Assembly: GCA_030522415.1 (NCBI GenBank)
Contig: CM060112.1
Location: forward strand, 15,126,227-15,190,226
DNA: 64,000 nt
Reading direction: 5' to 3'
Source of the DNA: Channallabes apus
Lineage: Eukaryota; Chordata; Actinopteri; Siluriformes; Clariidae
Made by a program: the position numbers and the translations under genes. Of this stretch, positions 1-10,985 are shown piece after piece. Position 1 is the first letter of the stretch. The number at the start of each line of letters is the position of its first letter. The notes under the pieces are model-generated. The model searched no databases. It worked only from the letters and a program-made list of their open reading frames with translations, and was not told the origin of the DNA.

Positions 1-589
1 TGCTGCAACTGTCACTTTATAGACGGACATTGTCTTCATCAGAAAACTGAACATATGCTTAACTTACAAATCTCTGTACAGGAACTCGGTGCTTTTTACT
101 TGAGTTACATCATGGCTGCTCAAAATGATAAAGTGTAATTAAACACATTTAGCCAACAATTTATGTCATGACGCCTTATTATTTATAACTTGTATATTAA
201 AAGCATTTTTGAAGCTGCAAAAATTGTTAAAGCTATATGTAAAAAGTTATTTTTTCCATTCTTGATGACACCATACAGTATGCAGTTAAGATCCAAACAC
301 TACCAACGTTTACACACCGTTGTCATGGTTTGTAGGTGTTGGGATGTGGGCTTGATGGTGGGAGAGGCATACAGTAGATGCAGAGGGCAAGGGCTTACAA
401 ATCTTTTAATAATAAAACAAAACTAGGGGCTAACCACACTAGAGGCTAAGCTTACACTAGGAGACACACAGACAAAGAGACAAACTACAACACATACTAG
501 ATCAAAACAGATGTAAACTTAACTTCAACATCTCCATAAAACAAATACCAACTAAACTAAACAAAACAAAAGCCTGCTTAACATAACCA
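1..589. other. No gene recognised
   Basis: AT-rich DNA without a convincing coding exon. A 78-codon open frame at 190-426 has no recognisable domain and is probably chance. The Harbinger-like terminal motif begins just after this stretch. Confidence 0.5.
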
Positions 590-693
590 GGGGGGTATTC
601 CAGAAAGCAGGCTATGTGACATACCCGGGTTTGAGGGCAAGTTAGTGGATAACCTCAACTTTCGGTTCCAAAAACGAAGGTAACTTTCTGGGT

Positions 694-1180
694 ATGTATG
701 TAACCATAACAACTTACTCTCTGAAGATAACCTGCTCGGTAGCAGGTTATGTTCCAGGGCCAGTTTGTTTCAGAAGGTTATTGAGCATAGCGGCCCTTTT
801 GATGATGAGGTACAGATTATACGATACACGGGACAGAGTTATAAAACCACGTATTGATGTCTTTTCATTTCCTAATGATTATTTGAAAGAGCATTATCAG
901 TTTTCAAGGGAATCGTTAATTTACTTAAGACATCTCTTGAAACCGCATATTGTAAATGTCACAAACCGCGGGTCTGCGCTTAGAACAGAAAACATTCTGT
1001 ACATAGCACTTCGTTTTTTTGCGTCAGGGCATTTTTTTGTACAATGTAGGCGATGCATAGCATTTAGGAAAGGCAACTGTATGTCTGGCACTTAAACACT
1101 TCTTACATGCGTGTGTACAGTTCCCTGGACATAAACCTCTGCATGGTATTAAAGAGGAATTCCACAGAGTGGCAGGTTTG
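694..1180 (+). pseudogene. Harbinger transposase, N-terminal fragment
   Basis: The translated frame contains a HARBI1-like helical region with the pattern RIDVFSFPNDYLKEHY followed by LRHLLKP and an ALRFFASGHF-like segment. A frameshift near 1040 moves the match to another frame, where a piece similar to KATVCLALKHFLHACVQFPG and then HGIKEEFHRVAG continues to about 1175. In intact relatives this leads straight into the DDE nuclease domain, which here resumes at 2692 beyond an inserted element. It is a fossil of a transposase that would have acted in the nucleus on its own terminal repeats. Confidence 0.7.
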
Positions 1181-1206
1181 TCCTCTGTAGTAAAATCGAT
1201 GACGCA

Positions 1207-2633
1207 CACTGTAAAAAATGAATCATGAGGCTTGTGATTTTCATTTTAAAAATTTATGTAATAATTAAAAATAATCTGCATATTTCATTTTTAAAAAATG
1301 GTTTTCTGTGTTTTTTATAATATATTGAGAACATTTCACTAATAAAAATAAGAAATTAATTTTACCTATTTTTTTAAGGAAATGAGTGTAATTTTTAGGC
1401 TTAATTTGAGGAACCATTTAGTCAAAAAATTTGAAGAAAAAAGGCTTCATATTTATTTTAAGAGAATTGGCTCAATTATCCGGGTTTTATTAAGTCACCT
1501 TCATTTGAATCTCAACAACAGCAGCAGAGATCAGACGCCATTTTGAAGGAGCAGACGAACAGTGTAAAATGTTAAGAAGTAAGTTAAGCCCCTTACTAAT
1601 TTTTATACTTTATTTTGATTTCTTAAATAAGCTCCTTTGTTGCATTAGTGTCAGCAATATAAACTAAATAAATTAAACATTGTGAAAATTTCGGAAAACA
1701 TCCTGTCCGCCAGTAGCAGACTTGAGTTTGTTGTTGTCTCTCCACAGTTCACTGGAACAGGTTTTGGGGAGTGCACCTACAGTATGCGGTTTCTCGCGGT
1801 GGCCGTAAGTACGGTTCATTATGATTCACTGCGAGTTTTTGCCGCTGTGAGTACGTTTCCATCTTTCCGCGCCGGTCTTCGCGAAAGCTTCCGGACCTTA
1901 CAGAACTTCGTGGAGCGCCAGCGGAAGGGTTTTATTAAGTCGCTCTGGATAAGAGCGTCTGCCAAATGCCTAAATGTACATGTAAATAGGGTAATGTTAC
2001 AAAGATATGAACCTAGAAATGGTTTACTGTACAAGTTCTCTCAGGTTTTAGTACAGAATGTGACTATACCCACAAGAAAAGATGCTAGCATATAATGCTA
2101 AACAGTAACAATAGAAATTGTCAGTTACAAACTGTTTTACAAATTGTTTTACAGATCTTAAATCTGCTGTAAATGTTATATACACTATTTTACACAGTGT
2201 TTAATATTTTAATACCAGTGAAACATGAAATAAAAGCATGTTCAACCCCAAAATGCATTATGTATTAATTTCATTATAAAATGTTTTTTATATTATTAAG
2301 TAATTTTCCTTAATACATATGAGTACCTTTTGTTATCTGCTTAAACTAAAAAAGATTATTCCACTAATAATGTTAAAATCATCATGTATCTCGCTAAATA
2401 ATTTAGGATATTTTACATGATTTATTTAAGTAGATTCTGCTAGGGGAAAAAATCAAGCAGTAAATACTTAAAAATAATATGCGTCTGGCTAAATAACTTA
2501 GGATTTTTTACATGATTTATTCAAGTAAATTCCACTAAAAAAAATCAAGCCTTAAAAACTGCTTAAAAATATTACGTGCAATTTTGTTACCATATTTTTT
2601 TTAAGTAGATAGCACATAAGATTTTTTACAGTG
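1207..2633. mobile_element. Non-autonomous DNA element nested in Harbinger copy 1
   Basis: It is bounded by an exact inverted repeat: cactgtaaaaaat at 1207 and attttttacagtg ending at 2633. It separates two collinear pieces of the Harbinger transposase, so it inserted later. It encodes no recognisable transposase; a 137-codon open frame at 1682-2095 has no known domain. I could not define a clear target-site duplication, so the superfamily is open. Confidence 0.55.
2383..2575. repeat. Two-copy tandem repeat, about 95 bp unit
   Basis: Two adjacent copies share the string gctaaataa-ttaggat-tttacatgattta and an atcaagc block. The equivalent gctaaat sits at 2393 and 2488, giving a 95-bp period. 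It lies inside the nested element of 1207-2633. Confidence 0.6.
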
Positions 2634-2691
2634 CATATTTAATATTCATCCTGCATACACATACAGTACTTCTGTATGACTTTCTATTACA

Positions 2692-2795
2692 GGGTTTCTA
2701 AATTTGGGTGCATTGATGGCACCCACATTCCTATTAAAGCTCCTTCAATAAATGAGGGAAACTATGTTAATAGGAAATCTATTAGTAACAATGTA
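2692..2795 (+). pseudogene. Harbinger transposase DDE fragment
   Basis: After an acceptor-like ttacag the frame reads SKFGCIDGTHIPIKAPS and continues through NEGNYVNRKSI. This is the HARBI1 block with the first catalytic Asp (CIDGTH). The match stops at about 2795, where unrelated sequence (gtggcggctgctagctttt) begins, so the rest of the catalytic core is missing. Confidence 0.75.
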
Positions 2796-2929
2796 GAGCA
2801 GTGGCGGCTGCTAGCTTTTGAAACAGGGGAACCTCATATAAGGTCTTCATCATAAAAATTTTTATTATAATTACATTTTCCATCATAAAAAATCACTTGC
2901 AAATCCGCATGGGACTGAACTCGAATCTC

Positions 2930-3253
2930 CGAAAATAATTATTTTTGCATTATAATAAAAGGTGTGGCAATGTCAAATTTGCAATTTAATATACTCACAC
3001 ATTTACTCTGTCTTTTATTTTTTGCCAAGTCAACTCTCTTTCTTTAGGCGATGCAGCCGTATTGCTTTTTTTTTTTTGGCTTAAATTCCTCATATGCACG
3101 CATTAAAACCTCTGTGAAGTATGCCGCTCTCTTTTTTTTTTTCTTCACTTTGATGTTCCATTTTGACTCGTGAAATCGTCGATCCATTGAAAATGTCTTT
3201 ATGAATGCACCGTGCACGCGCACTAACTCTGGGTAACCAGTTGGGTTAATCAA
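2930..3253 (-). pseudogene. Harbinger Myb/SANT-like second ORF, fragment
   Basis: The minus frame ends the 69-codon open stretch with KKRAAYFTEV then LMRAYEEFKP, a Myb/SANT-like DNA-binding helix set found in the accessory protein of Harbinger transposons. A homopolymer run of lysine codons and a stop near 3050 break it; the match continues in another frame (similar to AKNKRQSK near 3000-3040). The same coding block appears on the plus strand at 3780-3925 in copy 2. Confidence 0.6.
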
Positions 3254-3305
3254 CCCAGAGGTTAAGATTAACCAAATGGTAAGTTAACCAAGCTTTCTGA
3301 AAAGT

Positions 3306-3646
3306 AAGAAAGACGATTAAACAAGCTTACAGTGAAGTGTCAAATAAAACAGATACATTAAATCATTTAATTAACTTGAATGGTAATTATAGTTGGCAAG
3401 CAATGCTGTTTGCTCTCCTGCATTGGTCGGTACAAATACAGGATTTTAGTAGGATTTTTTATTTTTATTTTTTATATGAAGAATGAAAGTAAACTTGTCT
3501 ATTTTAAATGTTTCTGTTTTACGGTTATGAGGGTTCACCACTAGAGGGCACTGTGTGCCCGGAGTCTTGTTTTTGTAGTTTTTGTTAGTAGACTCAGTTA
3601 TAAATAGTTATTTGTTCTGGGAAACTGGGTCAAGCATTAATACTGG
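3306..3646. other. Spacer between the two Harbinger copies
   Basis: About 340 bp lies between mirror-image Harbinger ends (the end near 3305 and the start near 3650). I see no coding potential. It includes the string ccactagagggcactgtg near 3537, common in fish intergenic DNA. Confidence 0.4.
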
Positions 3647-3779
3647 GCGGTATTCCCGAAAGCTTGTTTAACTTACCATTTGGTTAATCATAACCTCTGG
3701 GTTGATTTACCCCAAAACCGCATACCATGAGTATGTCGGTTCCAAAACACCTGAGAATGGTACATCTGAGAAGAGTAAG

Positions 3780-3925
3780 TTTAGTCAAAAAAGCAATACG
3801 GCTGCACCGGCCAAAGAAAGAGCGTTGACTTGACAAAAAATAACTGACAGAGTAAATGCGTGAATGTAGTAAAATGCAAATTTGACATCGCCTCCCCTTT
3901 TATTATTATGCTAAATAATTAAACA
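3780..3925 (+). pseudogene. Harbinger Myb-like ORF, first piece
   Basis: Reads KKSNTAAPAKERALT then a frame break and ITDRVNA, matching the Myb/SANT-like accessory protein. It is cut at 3926 by a SINE-like insertion with a 10-bp target duplication. Confidence 0.55.
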
Positions 3926-3926
3926 A

Positions 3927-4285
3927 GGCGGCACAGTGGTGTAGTGGTTAGCACTGTCGCCTTGCACCTCCAGGGTTCGATTCCCCGGCCAAGCTCAATT
4001 CCCGTCTCTGTGTGCATGGAGTTTGCATGTTCTCCCCGTGCTTGGTGGGTTTCCTCTGGGTACTCCGGTTTCCACCCACAGTCCAAAGACATGCAGATTA
4101 GGCTAATTGGCGTTCCTAAAAAAATTGCCCGTAGTGTGTGAGTGTGTGTATGTGTGTGTGTACTGCGATGGATTGGCACCCTGTCTAGGGTGTACCCCGC
4201 CTAGCGCCCGAAGTCTCCTGGGATAGGCTCCAGGTCCCCCGCGACCCTGAACACAGGATTAAGCGGTATAGAAAATGAATTAATT
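3927..4285 (+). mobile_element. tRNA-headed SINE-like repeat (family A)
   Basis: The head gtggtgtagtggttagcac and the later ggttcgattcc resemble RNA polymerase III A and B boxes; the body has the conserved fish strings catggagtttgcatgttctc and gtttccacccacagtccaaa; the tail is ggtatagaaaatgaattaatt. A direct repeat aattaaacaa flanks it (3917-3926 and 4286-4295), a clear target-site duplication. Related copies are at 7044, 21850, 22935, 41075 and 59340. Confidence 0.75.
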
Positions 4286-4295
4286 AATTAAACAA

Positions 4296-4440
4296 ATTAA
4301 ACACACCTAGAACCCTTCAACCATAGAAAGAAGGTTGAAGCCCATCTAACTGGTGGAGGCCCACCACCACCTCCTCTCACCTCATCTGAGGAGCTGCTCT
4401 GTCCCTTAATAAAGGGCCACCTTTCATTTTATGACTTAAA
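4296..4440 (+). pseudogene. Harbinger Myb-like ORF, middle piece
   Basis: The frame reads KVEAHLTGGGPPPPPLTSSE and then ELLCPLIKG, the proline-rich linker region of Harbinger Myb-like proteins. It continues the copy-2 ORF beyond the SINE and is itself interrupted by the Tc1 element at 4443. Confidence 0.6.
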
Positions 4441-4442
4441 TA

Positions 4443-6062
4443 CAGTGGTGTGAAAAACTATTTGCCCCCCTCCTGATTTCTTAATCTTTTGCATGTTTGT
4501 CACACAAAATGTTTCTGATCATCAAACACATTTAACTATTAGTCAAAGATAACACAAGCAAACACAAAATGCAGTTTTTAAATGAGGGGTTTTATTATTT
4601 AGGGAGAAAAAAAATCCAAACCTACGTGGCCCTGTGTGAAAAAGTAATTGCCCCCTGAACCTAATAATTGGTTGGGCCACCCTTAGCAGCAATAACTGCA
4701 ATCAAGCGTTTGCGATAACTTGCAAACGAGTCTTTTACAGCGCTCTGGAGGAATTTTGGCCCACTCATTTTTGCAGAATTGTTGTAATTCAGCTTTATTT
4801 GAGGGTTTTCTATCATGAACCGCCTTTTTAAGGTCATGCCACAACATCTCAATAGGATTCAGGTCAGGACTTTGACTAGGCCACTCCAAAGTCTTCATTT
4901 TGTTTTTCTTCAGCCATTCAGAGGTGGATTTGCTGGTGTGTTTTGGGTCATTGTCCTGCTGCAGCACCCAAGATCGCTTCAGCTTGAGTTGATGAACAGA
5001 TGGCCGGACATTCTCCTTCAGGATTTTTTGGTAGACAGTAGAATTCATGGTTCCATCTATCACAGCAAGCCTTCCAGGTCCTGAAGCAGCAAAACAACCC
5101 CAGACCATCACACTACCACCACCATATTTTACTGTTGGTATGATGTTCTTTTTCTGAAATGCTGTGTTACTTTTACGCCAGATGTAACGGGACACGCACC
5201 TTCCAAAAAGTTCAACTTTTGTCTCGTCGGTCCACAAGGTATTTTCCCAAAAGCCTTGGCAATCATTGAGATGTTTTTTAGCAAATTTGAGACGAGCCTT
5301 AATGTTCTTTTTGCTTAAAAGTCGTTTGCGCCTTGGAAATCTGCCATGCAGGCCGTTTTTGCCCAGTCTCTTTCTTATGGTGGAGTCGTGAACACTGACC
5401 TTAATTGAGGCAAGTGAGGCCTGCAGTTCTTTAGATGTTGTCCTGGGGTCTTTTGTGGCCTCTCGGATGAGTTGTCTCTGCGCTCTTGGGGTAATTTTGG
5501 TCAGCCGGCCACTCCTGGGAAGGTTCACCACTGTTCCATGTTGTTGCCATTTGTGGATAATGGCTCTCACTGTGGTTCACTGGAGTCCCAAAGCTTTAGA
5601 AATGGCTTTATAACCTTTACCAGACTGATAGATCTCAATTACTTTTGTTCTCATTTGTTCCTGAATTTCTTTGGATCTTGGCATGATGTCTAGCTTTTGA
5701 GGTGCTTTTGGTCTACTTCTCTGTGTCAGGTAGCTCCTATTTAAGTGATTTCTTGATTGAAACAGGTGTGGCAGTAATCAGGCCTGAGGGGTGACTACAG
5801 AAATTGAACTCAGGTGTGATAAACCACAGTTAAGTTATTTTTTAACAAGGGGGGCAATCACTTTTTCACACAGGGCCATGTAGATTTGGAGTTTTTTTCC
5901 CCTTAATAACGTAAACCTTCATTTAAAAACTGCATTTTGTGTTCAATTATGTTATCTTTGACTAATAGTTAACGGTTTTTGATGAGCAGAAACATTTAAG
6001 TGTGACAAATATGCAAAAGAATAAGGAATCAGGAAGGGGGCAAATAGTTTTTCACACCACTG
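4443..6062 (-). mobile_element. Tc1-like transposon, full length (family 1)
   Basis: Ends are cagtggtgtgaaaaactatt and its inverse, flanked on both sides by TA (4441-4442 and 6063-6064), the mariner/Tc1 target site. A second copy of the outer motif (gtgtgaaaaagtaattgccc near 4635) lies about 190 bp inside and is mirrored at the other end, giving an IR/DR arrangement. The transposase is on the minus strand with one nonsense codon. Confidence 0.9.
4683..5684 (-). pseudogene. Tc1-like DD34E transposase with one in-frame stop
   Basis: From ATG at 5684 the protein runs MPRSKEIQEQMRTK into a paired-like HTH, then about 295 further codons to TAA at 4685-4683. The catalytic triad is visible: WTDETK, QQDND and SPDLNPIE, with 34 residues between the second Asp and the Glu. 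A TGA at 5579-5577 sits in the DNA-binding region where relatives have a sense codon, so this copy should not make full-length enzyme. Otherwise the frame is continuous, so inactivation looks recent. It would have cut and pasted the element at TA sites. Confidence 0.88.
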
Positions 6063-6274
6063 TAATATGTCTGCCACTTAAAGGCTTTTGAACATGCTTA
6101 ATGTTTTTATGCTTTTCATACTTTATTTAACAGCATATGATGTATAGGCTACTGTGATCTAAGTTGTATTACTTTGACCTTTTTTCTGCATTAAAGGTTT
6201 TACTTTGATAATATTGAGAATTTTATGGGTTGTATTTTCTTATAGATACTGATAGAGGGATTGTATTATTCAAT

Positions 6275-6345
6275 TCAATTCAGTTTTATTTGTATAGCGC
6301 TTTTAACAATTGACATTGTCTCAAAACAGCTTTACACAATCAAAA
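6275..6345. repeat. L2-type LINE 3' tail fragment
   Basis: Contains caattcagttttatttgtat followed by agcgcttttaacaattgaca and gtctcaaaacagctttacac. The same tail motif is seen at 20236-20310 and, in related form, at 13795-13845. Confidence 0.55.
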
Positions 6346-6499
6346 GAATTATTTAAGTTTGTATGGAATGTGAATGTGTATGAATCAATTGTATTATTGG
6401 ACCGTACAGAAAGAACACAGTCTGTTACAGTTGTGTTTTGGTGTTAGGTACCTTTAGTTGCTTTTAGATATTTTTTTGTTTTTTTTCCCCTCTTTGCCA

Positions 6500-6965
6500 G
6501 ATAACGTATACTTGCATATTTCCACTGAAGGATGGACATGACGATGAAGAGACCACATCTGCTGTGAAAGAAGTGGACAATGCTGATAGATCCACTGAGG
6601 TGGGATGCATACCATTATAATGCATGCCCCCTTTTTACATTAGAGTAATAAATTGTCATTGTTCTTTCACAGTACATATCTGGAGATTTCCCCACGGATG
6701 AAGGTCCTTCAACATCAATGCACAATCTAAGCAGTGTAAGAATTTGTGTTCATATTTACATTTCATTGTCTAACAGAATCTCATTCATTTAATAATTTTT
6801 TGCCTTCCTAGTTGCCAGCAAAGAAGCTGTATAAGGTCCATCTTCAAAAACCAATAAGAAAAAGTGACATGGAGATGGACCTTATACAGCTTCAAATCGA
6901 AGAGAAAGGCTATCTATTAAAAAAGCAACACTAGAAATTGAATTACTGGAGCGTCGCCTTGAGGT
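6500..6965 (+). pseudogene. Harbinger Myb-like ORF, C-terminal exons
   Basis: Three short blocks look like successive exons: one with DDEETTSAVKEVDNADRSTE (about 6540-6600), one with YISGDFPTDEGPSTS (6673-6738, after an acceptor-like cacag), and one with KKLYKVHLQKPIRK then a DLIQLQIEEK coiled segment (6811-6960). A stop codon follows KKQH near 6930. The order matches the Myb-like accessory gene of Harbinger elements. Confidence 0.5.
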
Positions 6966-7043
6966 GAGAATTTGTGTGTATATTAATGTTGCATGTTAAA
7001 AGTGTTGTGTATGTAAAGCAATGTAACAAAAAAAAAAACAGGG

Positions 7044-7420
7044 GGCGGCACGGTGGTGTAGTGGTTAGCAGTGTCGCCTTGCACCTCCAGGGTCTGGGTT
7101 CGATTCCCTAGCCAGGCTCGATTCCCGTCTCTGTGTGCATGGAGTTTGCATGTTCTCCCCGTGCTTGGTGGGTTTCCTCCGGGTACTCCGGTTTCCTCCC
7201 ACAGTCCAAAGATATGCAGGTTAGGCTAATTGGCGTTCCCAAATTGCCCGTAGTTTGTGATTGGGTGTGTGAGTGTGTGTATGTGTGTGTGCCCTGCGAT
7301 GGATTGGCACATTGTCCAGGGTGTACCCCGCCTAGTGCCCGAAGTCTCCTGGGATAGGCTCCAGGTCCCCCGCGACCCTAAATACAGGATAAAGCGGTAT
7401 AGAAAATGAATGAATGAATG
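7044..7420 (+). mobile_element. tRNA-headed SINE-like repeat (family A), second copy
   Basis: Nearly the same as the copy at 3927: ggcggcacggtggtgtagtg head, gtttgcatgttctccccgtg body, and tail ggtatagaaaatgaatgaatg. It lies between the Myb-like and transposase parts of Harbinger copy 2. Confidence 0.75.
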
Positions 7421-7470
7421 TTTTTCAGGAAATAAAGAAATGAACTGCACAGTAGACCAATGCAAACAAT

Positions 7471-8027
7471 TTAATAAAAGTAATTTTGACAAACTCTGTC
7501 TCTCAAAAGTCTTCCATCCCTGTTGTGTGCCAAAATCTGTAGAGGTTCCTCTGGGCCATCTTCTTCAATACAGGGAAGGTGGCTCTCTCCTCTTATAGTG
7601 GCAATGTTGTGAAGCACAACACAAGCCACTATGATGTCACATGCCCTCTCTGGACTGGCCCAGAGCCCGCGCAGACACTGAAACCTAGACTTGAGGATCC
7701 CTATGGTCATCTCCACCTTGGCCTGTGTTCGGCTGTGAGCCAGGATAAAGCGTGTCTGTGGTCCAGGATCAGGTTCAGGGTAGGGTGTCATTAAATAGAT
7801 CAAACAAGGGTATCCTCTGTCCCCCATCAAGTAACCATTGTACTGTCCTGTAATGATTCAAGTGTACAATACAAATATAGTAAAAAGAAGAAAAAAAACA
7901 TTGTATAAAGTAAAACATACCCTGCTGAAATGTCTGGCATAATGATGACTCCCGGACAATTCTTGCATCATGCACAGATCCTGGCCATTTTGCCTCAACA
8001 ACAGTAATGATGTGAGTTGCCTCACAT
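7471..8027 (-). pseudogene. Harbinger transposase, C-terminal catalytic part
   Basis: Two exon-like blocks on minus. Block 1 (about 8027-7920) reads VICEATHIITVVEAKWPGSV then HDARIVRESSLCQTFQQG, containing the HARBI1 GSVHDAR region with the second catalytic Asp. Block 2 (about 7856-7471) reads YNGYLMGDRGYPCL, then HSRTQAKVEMTIGILKSRF and IVACVVLHNIA, the HARBI1 C-terminal signature. A GT/AG-like intron of about 60 bp separates them. The N-terminal exon is missing upstream, so it cannot encode a whole enzyme. Confidence 0.8.
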
Positions 8028-8100
8028 ATTACCTACAGTATAGTTAGTGGAAAAAAGTAATGAGTTAAATGATTTTAACAAGGCAAAAAATTAAGGACAC

Positions 8101-9232
8101 AAAATCAGCTGAAATGTTATTCTATTAAATTCTTTTTTTTATTTTTATTTAGTGTTCATTATTTTAAAAGCAACTTTTTATCCTTTATAAAGTACGTTTA
8201 TCCTACCAAGCCTTACCATCTGCTGTGTGCTTGAAGACTTTTTTGACAGGTTAATGTGCATGCGAGGACATGACTCGAGCTTACCTCAAACCGCCCCAAA
8301 CGCAGTGGTTGCGTTACCATGGTAACATCACTATCAATAAATAAATTCGCAGGAAGAAATGTCATGTGTTCCAACCTCATAGTGCCTTCCTAAATACGAG
8401 TGCTTTCTACAAGCACGAAGATTCACTTCTGATATAAAAGTGAAGACAGCTGTGTATTCGTAACTCGCAGTTCAACCTAGGACATTTTTTAAATGATGAA
8501 ATAAGAATGTCTATTTTAAGTTAATAGAAATAGATTTAGAGCCAGATTGTGGATAATTTTCGACTCGTCCTTGTACGTATTTTGGTGTCTAAATAGATGA
8601 CACTATTTTGAAAAATAGTCTGAAGATAGTCTGAAGCTGTTAAAGTCAGAAATTGAGGAAGTGGAACATATTTTGCAGAATTGTTTTGCTGAGTTGCCTC
8701 GATGGTTCTACTTGATTTGTCCCACTTGGTGATGATTGGTAGACAATCTTTCGTCTTCTTGTGGTTGATGTAAAGTCTGTATTTCCTGTTTGTATGGTTG
8801 ATCGCAATTACTGTAGGATCTGCTGCAGGTGGTTTTATAAAATACTTTTTGGCATGCTGTTGTCATTTGCCTGTTGCAACTCGATGAGCGAGCTCCTACT
8901 GTAGATGTGTAGTTTGTTTTTACTTCAAATAAGCAAGATTCTGTTTTGTGGACAATTTTGATTTCTGTGTTGAGTCTTTCTTAATGATATGGACGATTGT
9001 CACAATGAAGATGATCACATCCTTCTCTTTTTCTTTCTCCTAATCTAATGAAAAATGACCCATAGTTGGCATTGCGCACCGTGCCTGTGGTAAGCATTTA
9101 CATGTTTTATATTCATTATAAGCTGTACAAAAAATATCTTATTTTATGTTTCATTAGATTTTGGATAGGACAGAATTTAGATCAAACGTATAATAATGAT
9201 AAAAAAAAAAGAATAAAATTTTTTTCAAAAAT
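8101..9232. other. Upstream intergenic DNA, no gene seen
   Basis: AT-rich sequence with no recognisable exon, tRNA or mobile-element protein. Confidence 0.4.
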
Positions 9233-9424
9233 ATGAGAAATATGAAATATTTAATATACTTCCAGTGCATTGTATTCTGTGCCAGGCCTCGTTTTGGGTT
9301 CATATTAAGCTTGCAGAGTATTAAGGTTGCGCAGATGATTGGTTTCTTCTCTGCAATAGCGTTGGTGTATACGTCTGTGTGTGTTTGTCATGCGCACATG
9401 CTTCAGAAAATAACTCTCACGTGA
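9233..9424 (+). repeat. Inverted repeat, left arm
   Basis: This arm, containing gtattctgtgccaggcctcg and a (gt)-rich stretch, matches in reverse complement 9681-9878. The two arms therefore have similar open frames (both include GFI-SLQSI-VAQ), which reflects shared DNA, not a conserved gene. Confidence 0.65.
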
Positions 9425-9680
9425 TATCTTTAGAAATAGAGTCTGAGCACCCCTTATCACAAATTGAAAAAATATTTGATTAAAACATTAATTAATTAAT
9501 AAAATAAATAATTAATTGATTAAAATCAGCCTTCAAGTATTCATATATATATATATATTCTTGATTAAAATTCAATGAAAAATGAACATTAATTCACAGT
9601 TAACCAATATTTGAGGAACTTGAAAATAGTGTGAGGGGAATTTAAAAAACGGATGTCCTGTCTGAGTAGTTTAAAAGTTA

Positions 9681-9878
9681 TCACACAAAAGTAGTTTCCT
9701 GTAGTATGTGCATACACACACACACACACACACACACACCAATGCTATTGGCAGAGAAGAAGAAACCCCTTATCTGAGCGACGTTAATACTTTGTAAGCT
9801 TACTATGAACCCAAACAAGAGGCCTGGGACAGAATACAGTGAGTAGTGTCTGGTACTGCATATCAACTTAATTCTCAT
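9681..9878 (-). repeat. Inverted repeat, right arm
   Basis: Partner of 9233-9424, separated by about 256 bp. It includes a (ca)n run at 9715-9738. Such a long fold-back could be a foldback transposon or an inverted duplication. Confidence 0.65.
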
Positions 9879-10305
9879 TGTTTATAATGTTGTGCTGCAA
9901 AAGTGTTTTTTCCCCACAATTCAATGAAATACGGTTCTTTTTTACAATACAAAAAAATTATATAGTGCATTACATAGTGATTTAAAATCATTATATTCAG
10001 GTCAGAATTTTCACAGAAGACATTAATTAGAAGACATTAGTTTATTAAATAATAACTAAAACTACTGTGTACTGTCCACAGGCATAATGTTCAGTGCTTT
10101 AGTTATATTTACAAATGCAATTACAAATTTGCTAAACTACATTTCATGTGATTATACTCTGCTCACAGTGTACAAGTGATACAAGGTTGTCTAACATAAA
10201 ATGTTTAATTGGAAACCAACTATACAGAATTATTTTACAAGCTTTAAAATTCTTAATTTGGATCAATGCACAAGTTGGTGCCCGCTTTTTGAGCAAACGC
10301 GGACA

Positions 10306-10395
10306 AGTTCAGCAGACAAAGAGACCAATGGACTTCCGTGTCATGAGTAGCCAAATACGATAAGAAGATACGCATCAAAACGTGTGGAATAACAT
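10306..10395 (+). repeat. Dispersed duplicated block, copy 1
   Basis: Shares agacaaagaga, ggacttc, gtcatg-gag and acgcatcaaaac-gtg-aata with 11060-11145. The pair brackets the 64-bp tandem repeat, so the whole 10.3-11.15 kb segment may be one repeat element. Confidence 0.4.
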
Positions 10396-10726
10396 GCCCG
10401 TATATAATGAGTTGCAGGTATGCGTCTCTTAATGTCCGTGATACGTACTGTAAGTGCCATATCGCACTTGTTATGAATTTGTTGTGTTTATTTTATTTTA
10501 TTTTACTTGCTGTTATTTCATTTATTCTACCTTGTTCTATTCATTAGTAAAGCATTAAGTTTGTTACATAAGCCATAAGCTTTATATATTTCTTAGTCAT
10601 GCATCATAAGTTGATAATCGTAGGTTGGTCTGTGATGTCATTCTACTATTACATGCATTTGTGTGACTGTGATATGCTAGAAAGTTCAGTATAGATTTGG
10701 AAGGCTACGGCAACACAAGCTTTAGA

Positions 10727-10985
10727 CCGTCAGCTAGTGAGAGCTCCCGGTAAGCTAGAAATGTAAAATACAGCAACGAGGTTGTTGTAACCGTCAGCTA
10801 ATGAGAGCTCCCGGTAAGCTAGAAATGTAAAATACAGCAACGAGGTTGTTGTAACCGTAAGCTAACGTAAGCTGGGAATGTAAGAAACAACAAGAGTGTT
10901 GTTAGATACCCAGGCCAAGATTGTAATCTACAAGATACAGCAAACAGGTTGTTGTAAAACTCAGAGATTTGCAAGATGCAGCAAC
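10727..10985 (+). repeat. 64-bp tandem repeat, two good copies and one or more decayed copies
   Basis: Units start with ccgtcagct at 10727 and 10791 and a decayed unit with ccgtaagct at 10855. Each holds gagctcccggtaagctag and cagcaacgaggttgttgtaa. Further gttgttgtaa and agatacagcaa strings to about 10985 look like older units. Confidence 0.7.

Larger units (their letters stand above)
590..3305 (+). mobile_element. Decayed Harbinger/PIF DNA transposon, copy 1
   Basis: The left end carries a terminal-type motif (tattccagaaagc near 597) and the right end carries its inverse (gctttctgaa near 3292). Between them lie HARBI1-like transposase pieces on the plus strand (694-1180 and 2692-2795) and a Myb/SANT-like second ORF on the minus strand (about 3253-2930). 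This convergent two-gene layout is typical of Harbinger elements in fish. The copy is dead: frames are broken, and a separate 1.4-kb element (1207-2633) sits inside the transposase. Exact ends are approximate. Confidence 0.7.
3647..8100. mobile_element. Decayed Harbinger DNA transposon, copy 2, with nested insertions
   Basis: It starts with gggcggtattcccgaaagctt. Its first 70 bp is the reverse complement of the end of copy 1 (3240-3305), and 3780-3890 is the reverse complement of 2950-3060. The Myb-like ORF runs on plus (3780-3925, 4296-4440, 6500-6965) and the transposase on minus (8027-7471), mirroring copy 1. Nested in it are a SINE-like repeat (3927-4285), a Tc1-like element (4443-6062) and a second SINE-like repeat (7044-7420). 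The far end with the first transposase exon was not found, so the right boundary is approximate. Confidence 0.65.

Noticed and set aside
3927..3970. tRNA-like heads (also at 7044, 27932 and 42981)
   Set aside because: The A and B box-like strings belong to dispersed SINE-like repeats; no complete cloverleaf could be drawn, so they are not called tRNA genes.
9233..9424. Conserved small protein supported by a similar frame at 9878-9681
   Set aside because: The similarity is due to the DNA inverted repeat; frames include microsatellite-coded residues.
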